A stretch of DNA of 64,000 nucleotides from JAZDGX01 sp964482205 (GCA_964482205.1 CAYZWI010000011.1:75349-139348); one strand, 5' to 3'. Counted from the first letter of the stretch, positions 25,007 to 36,307 are shown. Numbers and translations are program-made. Notes: a model not told the origin generated them from the sequence alone.

Positions 25007-27091
25007 ATGAAATCGATGCCCGCCTTCACTTGCATGTTGATCGCCGCGTCCCTTTGCCCGTTTCTGTCGGCCGGCCTGGCGACACCCGCGCTCGCCGCCC
25101 CTGCATGGCATGCCGACAGCCTCGGCTTCTCCACGGCGATTCCTGCCGCGCTCCAGAACGAGGACGCGGTCGTCCTCTTTGCGGGCGATTATTTCATCCT
25201 CCACGATGACGGGCGCATCGACCGGGGCGAGCATCGCGTCATCCGCCTCGCGAGCGATCACGCCATCGGGCGCTTCGGCGATCCGCGCGTTCTGTACGAC
25301 TCCCTGCGCCAGGAATTGATCGTGCACACCTGCCGCACGATCACGCCCGACGGGCGCACGGTCGATCTCCGCCCGCATGCCGTCAATCCCGTCACCGCCG
25401 ACGGCGTCTCCTTCTGCGCCGACGATCTCGACTGGCAGGAAGCGGTGATCACGCATCTGGGCCTCGAGCGCGGATGCACCGTCGAGCTGGATGTCGAGAT
25501 CCGCGACCGGTACCCGTACGCGTCCTGGCTGGAGGGGATCGTTCCGCTTGCGATGGACTATCCCGTCCTGCAACGCACGATCAGCGTCAAATGCCCGGCG
25601 GGCGTTCGCTTGCGCGCGGCTGTCGAAAACGGCGAGGCGCAAGCGACCGCGGTCGAGGGCGCGGGCGATGGCGCCGAGGGGCCGGCCCGCATCCATGTGT
25701 GGCAGGCGCGCGATATCCCAGCCATGCGCGAAAGCGACGACGGCTGCAACGGCTGCCTCACGCGTCCGCGTCTGCTCTTCAGCACCTGCGCAAGTTGGGA
25801 CGCGCTCGCCGAGCGCGCGGAGAACGATTTCCGTGCCGCGGCCGCAAGCTCGGATTCCTCGCTGACCGCGTGGGTGGAGAAGATGCTCCGCAAGCCGGAT
25901 GTGCTCACGATGCGCGACCGTGCCCGCGCCGTCGTCGATCTCACTTCGCACTTCGTTCGCGGGACATCGGGGGCCGCGTTCGAACGCTATCGCGCACCGC
26001 GTCCCGCCGAGCGGACCTTCGCCACTTCCTGCGGCACCGTGTTCGACCGCGCCGCGCTCGCGCTCGCATTGCTCGAGCAGGCGGGCATTCCCGCGCGCCT
26101 CGCGTTGTGCCCCGCCGCTCCGGAACCCGCGCGGGAGATCCCGATGTTCGCGCAATTCGCGCGCGTCTATCTCGAGCCTGATTTCGGCTCGAGCGAACGG
26201 CCGCCGCTTCTCGATCCGTTGTCGCCCGATCCTCTGGAATGCCCGCTAGACTGGCACGACCGCCCCCTGCTCTTCGTCAGCGATGCGCGCGATGCGGGCA
26301 AGAGCGATGCGGAGGCGGCGGCTTCCTTCTCCGATGGGTTGACCTCGATGCCCTACCATCGCGTGCGGGCCGGCGAATGGAGCACGCCTTCTTCCGCGGA
26401 GGGCGTGCATGGCGACGCGACGGTCATGGTGTCGCTGCATCCAGAGGACAAGGACGCGCTGACCGGAGTTGTCGATCTCTCGATCAGCGGGATCCTCTGC
26501 CCTTCCGGGCGGCCGGGAGATGTGAGCGAGCTCGCCTCGAGCTATGCGAACCGGATTCTTCCGGGAGCGACCGTGACTTCCTGTGAAACGCAAGAGATCG
26601 GACCGAGTGCCGCAAGCATCCGCTTCGCATTTCGGGTGGACAAGCTGCCGCGCGACACCGACGGCCGCACGCGTCTCCTGTTGCCCGACGGCCCCGAGAG
26701 CGTGACGAACATGCTCGCCCCATTCCGGCTCCAACGGTCTGAGCGCACGACCGCGTTGTGCCTCCCGGGCCGCATTCACGAAACGATTTCCTATCGCGTC
26801 GTTCTGCCCGACGGATGTTCCCTCGAGTACTGCCCCGCCTCCATGAATGTCGCCAACGCAGCGGGCTCGTTCACGATGACGGCCGATGCTCCGCTTGTCC
26901 CCCGTGAGCCGAACTCCTCCGGCGCTTCAGGCGCACAGCGATGCGTGACCATCCTGCGTGAGCTGACTCTCGCGGGCGAGCGCTTCGATCCGCCCGCGTA
27001 TCCCGCGCTTCGGCAACTGATGCGCGCCTACGCGCAGGAGACGGGACGGCTCGTGATCTTGGGAAAGGAAGAAGCAAAAGCCCGCATGTGA
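25007..27091 (+). CDS. DUF3857 / transglutaminase-like protein lacking the catalytic Cys
   Basis: A second exported protein of the same type (signal peptide about 1-30, ending LATPALAAP). The DUF3857 region is recognisable (FILHDDGRIDRGEHRVIRL, then DGRTVDLRPHAVNPV). In the transglutaminase core the line SCGTVFDRAALALALLEQAG aligns with GVCKDIAGMLVTMLRAAG of the upstream paralogue, so the nucleophilic Cys is replaced by Val and Lys by Phe. No matching His/Asp pair stands out, so it is probably a non-catalytic binding protein. It also has extra Cys residues (CNGCLTRP). GGAGGA and CAGGA precede the ATG. It sits 95 bases after its paralogue in the same direction. Confidence 0.8.
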   Translation: MKSMPAFTCMLIAASLCPFLSAGLATPALAAPAWHADSLGFSTAIPAALQNEDAVVLFAGDYFILHDDGRIDRGEHRVIRLASDHAIGRFGDPRVLYDSLRQELIVHTCRTITPDGRTVDLRPHAVNPVTADGVSFCADDLDWQEAVITHLGLERGCTVELDVEIRDRYPYASWLEGIVPLAMDYPVLQRTISVKCPAGVRLRAAVENGEAQATAVEGAGDGAEGPARIHVWQARDIPAMRESDDGCNGCLTRPRLLFSTCASWDALAERAENDFRAAAASSDSSLTAWVEKMLRKPDVLTMRDRARAVVDLTSHFVRGTSGAAFERYRAPRPAERTFATSCGTVFDRAALALALLEQAGIPARLALCPAAPEPAREIPMFAQFARVYLEPDFGSSERPPLLDPLSPDPLECPLDWHDRPLLFVSDARDAGKSDAEAAASFSDGLTSMPYHRVRAGEWSTPSSAEGVHGDATVMVSLHPEDKDALTGVVDLSISGILCPSGRPGDVSELASSYANRILPGATVTSCETQEIGPSAASIRFAFRVDKLPRDTDGRTRLLLPDGPESVTNMLAPFRLQRSERTTALCLPGRIHETISYRVVLPDGCSLEYCPASMNVANAAGSFTMTADAPLVPREPNSSGASGAQRCVTILRELTLAGERFDPPAYPALRQLMRAYAQETGRLVILGKEEAKARM

Positions 27092-27118
27092 GGGGGAATC
27101 CCGGACCGCCATTCGCCT

Positions 27119-27151
27119 CTCGTGCGCACCGGTTCGCCGGCGGGCACGAAG
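27119..27151. terminator. Hairpin between convergent genes
   Basis: TCGTGC pairs with GCACGA around a nested CCGG/CCGG stem with a TTCG loop. It lies between the DUF3857 gene and pnp. There is no T-tract, so its strength is uncertain. Confidence 0.35.
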
Positions 27152-27180
27152 GCCACCGTGATCCTTGCTGAGCCCGCCCG

Positions 27181-29310
27181 CTACTCCTCGATCTCGGTCT
27201 CCGGCACCGACAGCGCCGCCTTGCGCGACAGTTGAAGCTTCCCGTCGCGATTGACCCCGAGCACTTTCACGGCCATCTCATCGCCCATCGCCGGCCGCGC
27301 GTCGTCGTTGTCGAATTCCGCCCGGGGCACGAGCCCTTCGATGCCGTGAAAGAGCTCCACGAAGACGCCGAAGTCCATCACTCCGGAGACCCGGCCGAGA
27401 TAGAAGCGTCCCGCGTGCGGCTCGCCGGTGAAGTGACGCACCTGTCGCGCCGCTTCCTGGATCGCCGCCCGCGTCTTGCCGCAGATCAGCACGCGGCCCG
27501 CATCGTCGACGTCGATCTGCACGCCCGTGCCCTGCTGGATCCCTTGAATGTGCCGCCCGCCCGGGCCGATCAGATCGCGCACGCGAGCGGGGCGGATGCG
27601 GCGCAGCAGCACCTGCGGAGCGCGCGGCGAAATCGTCTCGCGCGTGCGCGGGCAAATGGCCGCCATGCGCTCGAGAATGTGCATGCGCCCGGCGCACGCC
27701 TGCTCGAGCGCTTCGGCGAGGATCTCGCGCGGAAGGCTGCCGATCTTGTTGTCGAGTTGCAGCGCGGTCACGCCTTCGCGAGTCCCCGCCACCTTGAAGT
27801 CCATGTCGCCCAGATGATCTTCATCGCCCAGGATGTCGGAGAGGATCACGCGGCGCTCTCCCTCGGCGATGAGCCCCATCGCGATTCCCGCGACCGGACT
27901 GCGCAAGGCGACGCCCGCGTCCATCAAGGCCAGCGTGCCGCCGCACACGGTCGCCATGGAAGACGAGCCGTTCGACGAAGTGATTTCCGATTCGATCCGA
28001 ATCGTATACGGGAAGTCCTCCCCCGCCGGCAGAATGGGCTCGAGCGCCATTCGCGCGAGATTCCCGTGCCCCACTTCCCGGCGGCCGGGCCCACGCAGCG
28101 GCCGAACTTCGCCCACCGAGTAGGGCGGGAAGTTGTAATGCAGAAGGAAGCGCTCGTGATGCACGCCCGCGGCGTCCTCAACGAGCTGCTCGTCCTGCCG
28201 GCGTCCGAGCGTGCAGGTGACGAGCGCCTGCGTCTCGCCGCGCGTGAACAGGCTCGAGCCATGCGCGGCGGGCAGAAAATCGACCTCTCCGGAAATGGGA
28301 CGGATGTCCGCCGGCCCGCGTCCATCCAGCCTTCGACCCTGCAACGCGCGCGTACGGATCTCGCGCTGCAGGATTTTCTCCGCGGCTTCCCGGGCGATCT
28401 TCTCCCCTGCTTCGGACGCGATGCCCTCGTTCTCGTTGTCTTCGGCGTCGCGCTCCACTTGCCACGCGCGCACCGCCTCCTCGATCATCTCATTCATACT
28501 CAAGTGCCGCGTGATCTTGTCCTCTGCCGTGTACAAGTGATCGAATCGCGAACCGAGGGACGCTTCCAGGATCTCCATCATGCCGGGGATCGCGACCGGC
28601 TCGCGCAACGTGCGCTTGTGAGCGCCCGCCTCGCTGCGCATGCGCTCCTGAAGCGCGAGAATCCCCTCCGCGCCCGTCTGCGCCGCCTCCAATGCGCGCA
28701 GCACATCCGCTTCAGGCGTCTCGCAGGCGCGCCCTTCCACCATGATCAATCCCGCGCGCCCGACGGACACGAGCAGATCGAGCGTGGCCGCCTTTCGCTC
28801 CGAAACGCTGGGAAAGAGCCGGATCGCTCCGTCCACGATCGCCACTCGCATGCCGGCCACGGGACCATTCCACGGAAGATCGGAGATGTGCACCGCCATC
28901 GATGCCGCGGTGATCGCAAGGGCCTGGGGATCGCCTTCCTCGTCATAGCTGTGCAGCGTCGCCATCACTTGCGTCTCGCCGCGAAACTCGTGCGGAAAGA
29001 GCGGGCGCAAGCTGCGATCGATGAGCCGCGAGGTCAGGATCTCGCCGGTGCCCGAACGCGTCTCGCGGCGAAAGAAGCTTCCCGGAATACGGCCCGAGCC
29101 CGCAAGCCGTTCGCGATACTCGACGGTGAGAGGGAAGAAGTCGCGGCCCGCCGAACCATCGCCCGCCCCCACGGCCGTCACGAGCAGGACTTCCCTCCCT
29201 GATCTCACGAGCGCGGAGCCGTCCGCCTGCGCGCCGAGCATTCCGATCTCGACCTTCACCTCGCGCTCGCCCAGTTTCAGGATCCCGCTCCATCGCGGTC
29301 TCGCGCTCAT
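27181..29310 (-). CDS. pnp: Polyribonucleotide nucleotidyltransferase
   Basis: 3'-5' phosphorolytic exoribonuclease, core of the RNA degradosome. Two RNase PH domains (about 10-230 and 310-540), the helical linker, a KH domain (about 550-615, PGGRHIQGIQQGTG) and a C-terminal S1 domain (about 620-700, GRVSGVMDFGVFVELFHGIEGLV). Active-site GGSS-like and DGRGPADIRP segments are intact. At 709 aa it is full length. The ATG at 29310 follows GAAGGAGAAG. The usual upstream neighbour rpsO is not adjacent; instead the gene is divergent from acs. A good promoter is visible at 29410-29438. Confidence 0.97.
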   Translation of the reverse strand: MSARPRWSGILKLGEREVKVEIGMLGAQADGSALVRSGREVLLVTAVGAGDGSAGRDFFPLTVEYRERLAGSGRIPGSFFRRETRSGTGEILTSRLIDRSLRPLFPHEFRGETQVMATLHSYDEEGDPQALAITAASMAVHISDLPWNGPVAGMRVAIVDGAIRLFPSVSERKAATLDLLVSVGRAGLIMVEGRACETPEADVLRALEAAQTGAEGILALQERMRSEAGAHKRTLREPVAIPGMMEILEASLGSRFDHLYTAEDKITRHLSMNEMIEEAVRAWQVERDAEDNENEGIASEAGEKIAREAAEKILQREIRTRALQGRRLDGRGPADIRPISGEVDFLPAAHGSSLFTRGETQALVTCTLGRRQDEQLVEDAAGVHHERFLLHYNFPPYSVGEVRPLRGPGRREVGHGNLARMALEPILPAGEDFPYTIRIESEITSSNGSSSMATVCGGTLALMDAGVALRSPVAGIAMGLIAEGERRVILSDILGDEDHLGDMDFKVAGTREGVTALQLDNKIGSLPREILAEALEQACAGRMHILERMAAICPRTRETISPRAPQVLLRRIRPARVRDLIGPGGRHIQGIQQGTGVQIDVDDAGRVLICGKTRAAIQEAARQVRHFTGEPHAGRFYLGRVSGVMDFGVFVELFHGIEGLVPRAEFDNDDARPAMGDEMAVKVLGVNRDGKLQLSRKAALSVPETEIEE

Positions 29311-29409
29311 GGCTTCTCCTTCAGGTACGGCCGACCATTCCATGATTCTGGCTCATGCCGGTACGGGCCGATCAGCTTCGCAAGCCGGCCTTCGCAATCG
29401 CGCCTTCCG

Positions 29410-29438
29410 GTATTAGGCCATTCCCGCCCGCCCCACAA
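29410..29438 (-). promoter_or_regulatory. Predicted promoter of pnp
   Basis: Minus strand: TTGTGG (29438-29433), 17 bases, TAATAC (29415-29410), about 100 bases before the pnp start. Confidence 0.6.
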
Positions 29439-29503
29439 GCGGAGCCGCTTGGAATGCGGGTTTCGCGGGCCTCCAGGGGCCCTTGCGGCGGCCTGCTTCC
29501 CGG

Positions 29504-29533
29504 TTGACCCGTTCCCCTGCGGTCGGCTACTCT
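29504..29533 (+). promoter_or_regulatory. Predicted promoter of acs
   Basis: TTGACC (29504-29509), 18 bases, TACTCT (29528-29533). It implies an untranslated leader of about 220 bases. Confidence 0.45.
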
Positions 29534-29758
29534 TTCCGTCTTGTTTTCTGCGTGCCGAACCGTCGGCCAAGTGCAGGCAGCGACTGGCGCCATCGTGCGA
29601 TCGGTTCGCGCGTCCCCGCGCACGCTTCCGATTTCGACACGGCCGGGCGGCAAAGGCCGGGCGCGAATTCTCGCAACCGGTTGCGCCCGGCCCATGCGTC
29701 GAATACCGCCCGGCGCGCGGACCGCCAGGGACCAGGAACCTTTGAGGAGGCTTGTCAC

Positions 29759-31720
<1,962 letters not shown>

Positions 31721-31760
31721 TCGGCCGCGTCAGGCCGATCGAGGCGCGGATGAGATGACC

Positions 31761-31805
31761 GAGAAGGAGAGGGCGGCCCCTACGGCCCTCTCCTTCTCTT
31801 TTTTT
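31761..31805 (+). terminator. Strong intrinsic terminator after acs
   Basis: A perfect 14-bp stem: GAGAAGGAGAGGGC (31761-31774) pairs with GCCCTCTCCTTCTC (31785-31798). Seven T residues follow at 31799-31805. Confidence 0.95.
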
Positions 31806-31897
31806 GGAATGCGCATGCTCCACGGCTTGGCGGGCCACGGGGCGCACGGCTCAGCGGCGGCGCGAGCGCGGTGATACGCACGCGAGGAGGAACGGTG

Positions 31898-33253
31898 ATG
31901 GAGCGCGAGGTATCGGCTTCGGGAAACGCCAAGGTCATGAATCGCTGGCTGGTGGTCGTCGGCGCCCTGCTGATCCAGGTCAGTCTCGGTGCGATCTACA
32001 TCTACAGCGTGTTCAAGCCGGGATTGAAGGGCGTCTTTCCGCAGTGGAGCGCAACCGATCTCGCCTTGCCTTCCCAGTTGGTTCTCGCCTTCTTCGCGCT
32101 CTCGATGATCTTCTTCGGCCGCGTGCAGGACAAGATCGGCCCGCGCACGGTCGCCACGCTGGGCGGAATCATCCTCGGCGCGGGGCTCATCTTCGCGCGC
32201 TTCGCCTCGAGTCTCTTCACCTTCGTCCTCGGCTTCAGCATTCTCGGCGGCATCGGCATCGGCGCCGCCTATGTGTGCCCCATCGCCACCTGCGTGAAAT
32301 GGTTCCCCGACAAGCGCGGCCTCATCACCGGCCTCGCGGTCGCGGGCTTCGGCGCGGGCGGCCTCGTCTTCACCCCCGTGGCGAAATCGCTCATCGCCTC
32401 TCAAGGGGTGATGAGTACCTTCATGTATCTGGGCATCATCTTCTTCATCGCCGTCGTGATCGGCGCGCAACTCATGCGCAATCCTCCCGCCGGATGGAAG
32501 CCGGCCCACTGGAATCCGCCGGCGCCCGCTGCCGGAGCGAGCGCGGTGCGCACCGACTTCACCTGGCAACAGATGCTCGCGACCCCGCAGTTCTGGCTCC
32601 TGTGGCTCACCTATTTTGCGGGCTGCACGGCCGGCCTGATGGTCATCATGAACACGACCAATGTGTGGCAGTCCTTCCCGCTGCTTGAAGTGGCCCGTAC
32701 GACCGCGGTGGTTCCCAAGTCGACCTACGACGGCATCGTTTCCGCGGGTGCGACCGCGGTCATCGTGGTCGCGATCCTGAACGCGGCGGGGCGCATCATT
32801 TGGGGACGCATCTCCGACTCGATCGGCCGCAAGAAGACGCTGCTCATCATGTTCTGCGCGGCCGCGGTGGCGATGTTCGCGTTGAACTGGCTCTCGAAGT
32901 ATCCGCTCTACCTGATGGGCGTCGGCGCGGTCGGCTTCACCTTCGGCGGCTTCCTCGCGCTCTTTCCCGCGGTCACGGCCGATTACTTCGGCACGCGCAA
33001 TGTCGGCGCCAACTACGGCTGGATGTTCTCGGCCTACGGCGCGGGCGGGCTCTTCGGCCCGTGGCTCGCGCCCAAGTTGATGACCGTCGCGCAGAAGGTG
33101 TGCTACGAGGGCGTCGACAAGGCGGGCCAGCTCGTCCAGCAATACTGCGACGCGGGCAGCTATCTACGCGCCTTCGTGATCTCCGGCGTGCTCTGCCTCC
33201 TGGCGGCGGGAGTGATCCTGCTGGTCAAGCCGATGCGGAAGGTGGAGGGCTGA
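31898..33253 (+). CDS. OFA-family MFS transporter
   Basis: Twelve-helix major facilitator of the oxalate/formate antiporter type. The first helix carries LIQVSLGAIYIYSVFKPGL, typical of the family, followed by FGRVQDKIGPR between helices 2 and 3, and FGRISDSIGRK-like WGRISDSIGRKK after helix 8. A hydrophilic loop of about 45 residues separates helices 6 and 7. The ATG at 31898 follows GAGGAGG. Placement right after acs, although behind its own terminator, makes acetate or a related monocarboxylate a plausible substrate; this is inference. Confidence 0.92.
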   Translation: MEREVSASGNAKVMNRWLVVVGALLIQVSLGAIYIYSVFKPGLKGVFPQWSATDLALPSQLVLAFFALSMIFFGRVQDKIGPRTVATLGGIILGAGLIFARFASSLFTFVLGFSILGGIGIGAAYVCPIATCVKWFPDKRGLITGLAVAGFGAGGLVFTPVAKSLIASQGVMSTFMYLGIIFFIAVVIGAQLMRNPPAGWKPAHWNPPAPAAGASAVRTDFTWQQMLATPQFWLLWLTYFAGCTAGLMVIMNTTNVWQSFPLLEVARTTAVVPKSTYDGIVSAGATAVIVVAILNAAGRIIWGRISDSIGRKKTLLIMFCAAAVAMFALNWLSKYPLYLMGVGAVGFTFGGFLALFPAVTADYFGTRNVGANYGWMFSAYGAGGLFGPWLAPKLMTVAQKVCYEGVDKAGQLVQQYCDAGSYLRAFVISGVLCLLAAGVILLVKPMRKVEG

Positions 33254-33282
33254 GGGATATCGATACGCCGGACGGACGGGAC

Positions 33283-33681
33283 CTATGTGAGTCGTCTACT
33301 ATGACGCCGCAACCAGCCGGCCAGAGAGGCTTCCGCCACCAAGCCGGCCGACAGCCGGACCATTAGGGTTACAACTTCCGCTTCCGTCACCTCGAGCTCG
33401 TAGCCGTTGAGTTCCAGGAACACGACCATCACTAGAAATGCGACTCGCTTGTTTCCATCTCGAAAGGGATGATTGCGCGCCAATCCGAATCCATAGCATG
33501 CCGCCAGTCTGGCTACATCCACCCGGCGGCCATACGCCAAACGTTGCTTGGGGCGTGCGAGCGCCGATTCCAACGCGTTTTCATCGCGAACGCCGGGCAA
33601 GCCTCCATGCGCCCGCAGCGTGTCCGCGTGCACCGCATCCACCACGACCCGATCCACCCAAATCGGCTCTCGGCGTTTCAT
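33283..33681 (-). CDS. Doc/Fic-type toxin
   Basis: A 132-residue death-on-curing family protein. The Fic core HPFRDGNKR occupies residues 71-79 with every catalytic residue present; the family transfers phosphate or AMP onto target proteins (Doc phosphorylates EF-Tu). It starts 3 bases after the stop of a small AbrB-type gene, which is its likely antitoxin. The local G+C is lower than in neighbouring genes, consistent with a transferred module. Confidence 0.92.
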   Translation of the reverse strand: MKRREPIWVDRVVVDAVHADTLRAHGGLPGVRDENALESALARPKQRLAYGRRVDVARLAACYGFGLARNHPFRDGNKRVAFLVMVVFLELNGYELEVTEAEVVTLMVRLSAGLVAEASLAGWLRRHSRRLT

Positions 33682-33684
33682 GCA

Positions 33685-33912
33685 CTACTTCGCCAATTCG
33701 CGCAACGCGTTGCGATACTTGCGAGCCGCCTTGGCGGCAATCGCCAGAGCTCGCTCGGTCGTCGGATCGTACGGTGTCAACAAGATCCCGCGATCCGTCT
33801 CGACCGCGAGAACCTGATCTCCAACCGTCAAGTGCAGGCGCTCCGCCATGTCCTTCGGCAGCGTTGCACCTATCGATCCGCCAACCCGCCTCAGAAGGAC
33901 TTTTCGAGTCAT
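33685..33912 (-). CDS. AbrB/MazE-type antitoxin
   Basis: A 75-residue protein with the swapped-hairpin AbrB DNA-binding fold (RRVGGSIGATLPKDMAERLHL, then VGDQVLAVETDRGILLTPYD) and a charged helical C-terminus that would bind and neutralise the Doc toxin encoded directly downstream. ATG 33912 is chosen because GGGGAGGA sits just upstream; an extension to 33948 is open but unlikely. It probably autoregulates the pair from a palindrome 38 bases upstream. Confidence 0.9.
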   Translation of the reverse strand: MTRKVLLRRVGGSIGATLPKDMAERLHLTVGDQVLAVETDRGILLTPYDPTTERALAIAAKAARKYRNALRELAK

Positions 33913-34280
33913 GGTTCCTCCCCTTCTGCCCCAACGCGACCCGACCAACGTAGCATTTTCGTGCTACTTCCCGCAAGCCTCAACCCTGCCTCGTCCAACA
34001 ACACCGTTCACTCGAGTGGAGGAGGCGAATGGCCATCAAAGCAGTGTGATCCTCCTACTGCAGCGTCCAGGTATTCCGTAGCCCACTGTCCGGAACTTGC
34101 TGGAAGTACCGCAAACCGGCCAATTCCCAAACAGAGAGATGTGGCGACCAGATTGCTGCGCTAGAATTGCAGCCGCGGTCGTCACGGGATTCGCCCGAAG
34201 TCGCATCGTTCTTGTGAACAATCGCGTGCGGCACGCGAACGCGGAGTATCGCTCCCTTTCAAAGGAGCCTCGAGGGAACC
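33913..34280. other. AT-richer divergent intergenic region
   Basis: About 370 bases with visibly lower G+C than the surroundings and no supported gene. It contains the TA operator palindrome (33950-33967) and a weak rightward promoter (ATGTGG 34139-34144, 17 bases, TAGAAT 34162-34167) for the hydrolase gene. Confidence 0.5.
33950..33967. promoter_or_regulatory. Palindromic operator candidate of the toxin-antitoxin pair
   Basis: GTAGCA (33950-33955) and TGCTAC (33962-33967) form a perfect inverted repeat with a 6-base spacer, 38 bases upstream of the antitoxin start. A TTGCGG element about 15 bases further upstream could serve as a -35, which would place the palindrome over the promoter. Confidence 0.5.
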
Positions 34281-34991
34281 ATGATCCCACTCAAGATCCA
34301 ATGCCAGGGGCGCCCTATTCGCAATCTCTTCCAGGAAGCGAACGCCGGGCCCGCCGCGAATCCGGCGCAGACGCGCGGCACCGCGCTCCTCCTTCCCGGC
34401 GCCTACTACTCTTCGCAAGCGCCGGGCATGCACTTTCTGCGAGAGACGCTGCTGCGCGCCGGCTTCGACACGCTCGCGATCGATTACCACTACTTCCTCG
34501 CGGGCGAGCCCTATTCGGAGGCGAGCCGGACGCAAGCGCTGGCCGAGGCCGAGGCGGCGTATCTTCATCTCGTCGGTCGCGCGGATTCCTCTCGCGATCG
34601 CAGCCCGCGCAGCGAGCGGTTCCTGATCGCGGGAAAATCCCTGGGCAGCATTCTCGCGATCCGGCTCGCCCTCGAACACCGCGCGTCCAAGGAGACCGAT
34701 CTGGTGCTGCTTACGCCGGTCGAGGCGCGCATCGCAGCACTGTTCGCGCGGTTTTCGTCGCCTGCCGATGCGCGCACGCGTCCTTGGCGGCTCTTCGCCG
34801 TCCGCTGCGCTCCCGACGAGGCGCGTGACGAGGCCGCGTGGAAAACCGTTGTGCCCGCGTTTCGCGGGGTCACGGAAGTTTCGCTCGAACGCACCACACA
34901 TGGCATGGATTCGCTCGACGGGCCCGCCGCATCGCTCCACGGCCTCGCCCGCATGTGCACGGACCTGGAGCGCTGGCTTTCCCTTCCATGA
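34281..34991 (+). CDS. Alpha/beta hydrolase-like protein
   Basis: A 236-residue cytoplasmic protein with the alpha/beta-hydrolase layout: an early strand plus oxyanion region (TALLLPGAYYSSQAPG), a nucleophile elbow GKSLGS (Ser in G-x-S-x-G, about residue 119), and a late His in TTHGMD. It resembles small dienelactone-hydrolase-like or KANL3/Tex30-type hydrolases; the substrate is unknown. Its stop overlaps the ATG of the next gene (34988), so it is translationally coupled to an MFS transporter. Confidence 0.8.
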   Translation: MIPLKIQCQGRPIRNLFQEANAGPAANPAQTRGTALLLPGAYYSSQAPGMHFLRETLLRAGFDTLAIDYHYFLAGEPYSEASRTQALAEAEAAYLHLVGRADSSRDRSPRSERFLIAGKSLGSILAIRLALEHRASKETDLVLLTPVEARIAALFARFSSPADARTRPWRLFAVRCAPDEARDEAAWKTVVPAFRGVTEVSLERTTHGMDSLDGPAASLHGLARMCTDLERWLSLP

Positions 34992-36307
34992 ACGCCTTCG
35001 GCTCTTTCCAGCCTTCGGCATCGGCACGCCCGCCCAACGGCGCCGGTTCTCTTAGGCGTTTTCTTTGGCCCAGCGCAAATCTCCCGCGCGCCGTCATCGC
35101 CGTGGGCCTCGTCAGCTTTCTCACCGATTTCTCGAGCGAGATGATCTATCCGCTGCTTCCCGCCTTCTTGACGGCGGTGCTCGGAGCGGGCGTGGTCGCC
35201 ATCGGCTTGATCGAAGGCGTCGCCGAATCGACCGCCTCTTTGTTGAAACTCGTTTCCGGGTACTGGACCGATCGCGTTCGCAGGAGGAAGCCCTTTCTGC
35301 TGGCCGGTTACGGCCTCTCCGGGCTCGCGCGTCCGCTCATCGGTCTCGCCCTCTCCTGGCCGTTCGTGCTCGCGCTCCGTTTTCTCGACCGCGTGGGCAA
35401 AGGACTGCGCACTTCGCCGCGCGACGCGCTCATCGCCGATGTGACCGACCCGCGTCAACGGGGCGCGGCCTACGGGCTTCATCGCGCCATGGATCATGCG
35501 GGAGCCGTCGCGGGCCCGCTCGCCGCGGCCGGACTGCTCCTCATTCCCGGTATGACTCTCCCCCACATCTTCTTCCTGGCCGCCATTCCCGCCGCGCTCG
35601 TCATCATCGTGATCCTTGCCTTCGTGCATGAGCCCCGAGCGCGCACGGCGAAGCCCGCGCCCACCGCGCCTTCGTCCTCGGGCACGCCTCCGGGTCGCGG
35701 CATTCCACCCGAGATGCCATTGCCCCATTCGCCGGTTGAGAAAGACTCCCGGCGCGAGATCGGCGCGCTGCTCTTCGCGGTGCTTCTCTTCACGCTCGGC
35801 AATTCGACCGACGCCTTCCTCCTTCTTCGTCTGGGCGAGGCGGGCCACTCCTCTTCTTCCATCGCGCTCCTCTGGGCCTTTCACAATCTCGTGCGCATGG
35901 TCTCGGCCTACTTCGGAGGCGCGTTGTCGGATCGCGCCGGCCGCCGCACGCTCGTTCTCTCCGGATGGGCCTTCTACGCGCTCGTCTATCTTGCGTTCGG
36001 CTGGATTCACTCGCCGACCGCCCTTATCCCCGTGTTTCTTGCCTACGGCATCTTCTTTGGTTTGAGCGAGCCGGCGGAGAAGGCGTGGATCGCGGATCTG
36101 TCTCCTTCCACGCATCGCGGGCGGCTATTCGGCTTCTACAACCTCGCTGTCGGGCTGGGCGCATTGCCGGCGAGTTTGCTCTTCGGGTGGATCTGGAAAT
36201 CGTACGGATCGACTGCGGCATTCACGATGGGAGCGGGTTTCGCGGCATTGTCGAGCGTGCTTCTCGTCGTGGGGACGAAAGGGCAAATGACGCGGGCGAA
36301 GAGATGA
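34988..36307 (+). CDS. MFS transporter
   Basis: Major facilitator with about 12 helices. Landmarks are VGLVSFLTDFSSEMIYPLLP in helix 1 and LRFLDRVGKGLRTSPRDALI between helices 4 and 5, typical of a subgroup of exporters annotated as YfmO/Fsr-like. A Pro/Ser-rich cytoplasmic loop (about 220-255) separates the halves. The ATG at 34988 shares bases with the stop of the hydrolase, so the pair is co-translated. The hydrolase may process a compound that this carrier moves, but nothing identifies it. Confidence 0.9.
   Translation: MNAFGSFQPSASARPPNGAGSLRRFLWPSANLPRAVIAVGLVSFLTDFSSEMIYPLLPAFLTAVLGAGVVAIGLIEGVAESTASLLKLVSGYWTDRVRRRKPFLLAGYGLSGLARPLIGLALSWPFVLALRFLDRVGKGLRTSPRDALIADVTDPRQRGAAYGLHRAMDHAGAVAGPLAAAGLLLIPGMTLPHIFFLAAIPAALVIIVILAFVHEPRARTAKPAPTAPSSSGTPPGRGIPPEMPLPHSPVEKDSRREIGALLFAVLLFTLGNSTDAFLLLRLGEAGHSSSSIALLWAFHNLVRMVSAYFGGALSDRAGRRTLVLSGWAFYALVYLAFGWIHSPTALIPVFLAYGIFFGLSEPAEKAWIADLSPSTHRGRLFGFYNLAVGLGALPASLLFGWIWKSYGSTAAFTMGAGFAALSSVLLVVGTKGQMTRAKR

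Larger units (their letters stand above)
29311..29758. other. Divergent intergenic region pnp/acs
   Basis: About 450 bases without a supported gene. It holds the leftward pnp promoter (29410-29438) and a candidate rightward acs promoter (29504-29533). The acs leader of roughly 220 bases shows no structure I can name. Confidence 0.55.

Noticed and set aside
22063..25134. Upstream extension of the recJ frame for over 1000 codons
   Set aside because: It is antisense to the DUF2058 and DUF3857 genes, has no ribosome site or domain features, and RecJ already has a well-placed start at 22062. Long open antisense frames are expected at this G+C content.
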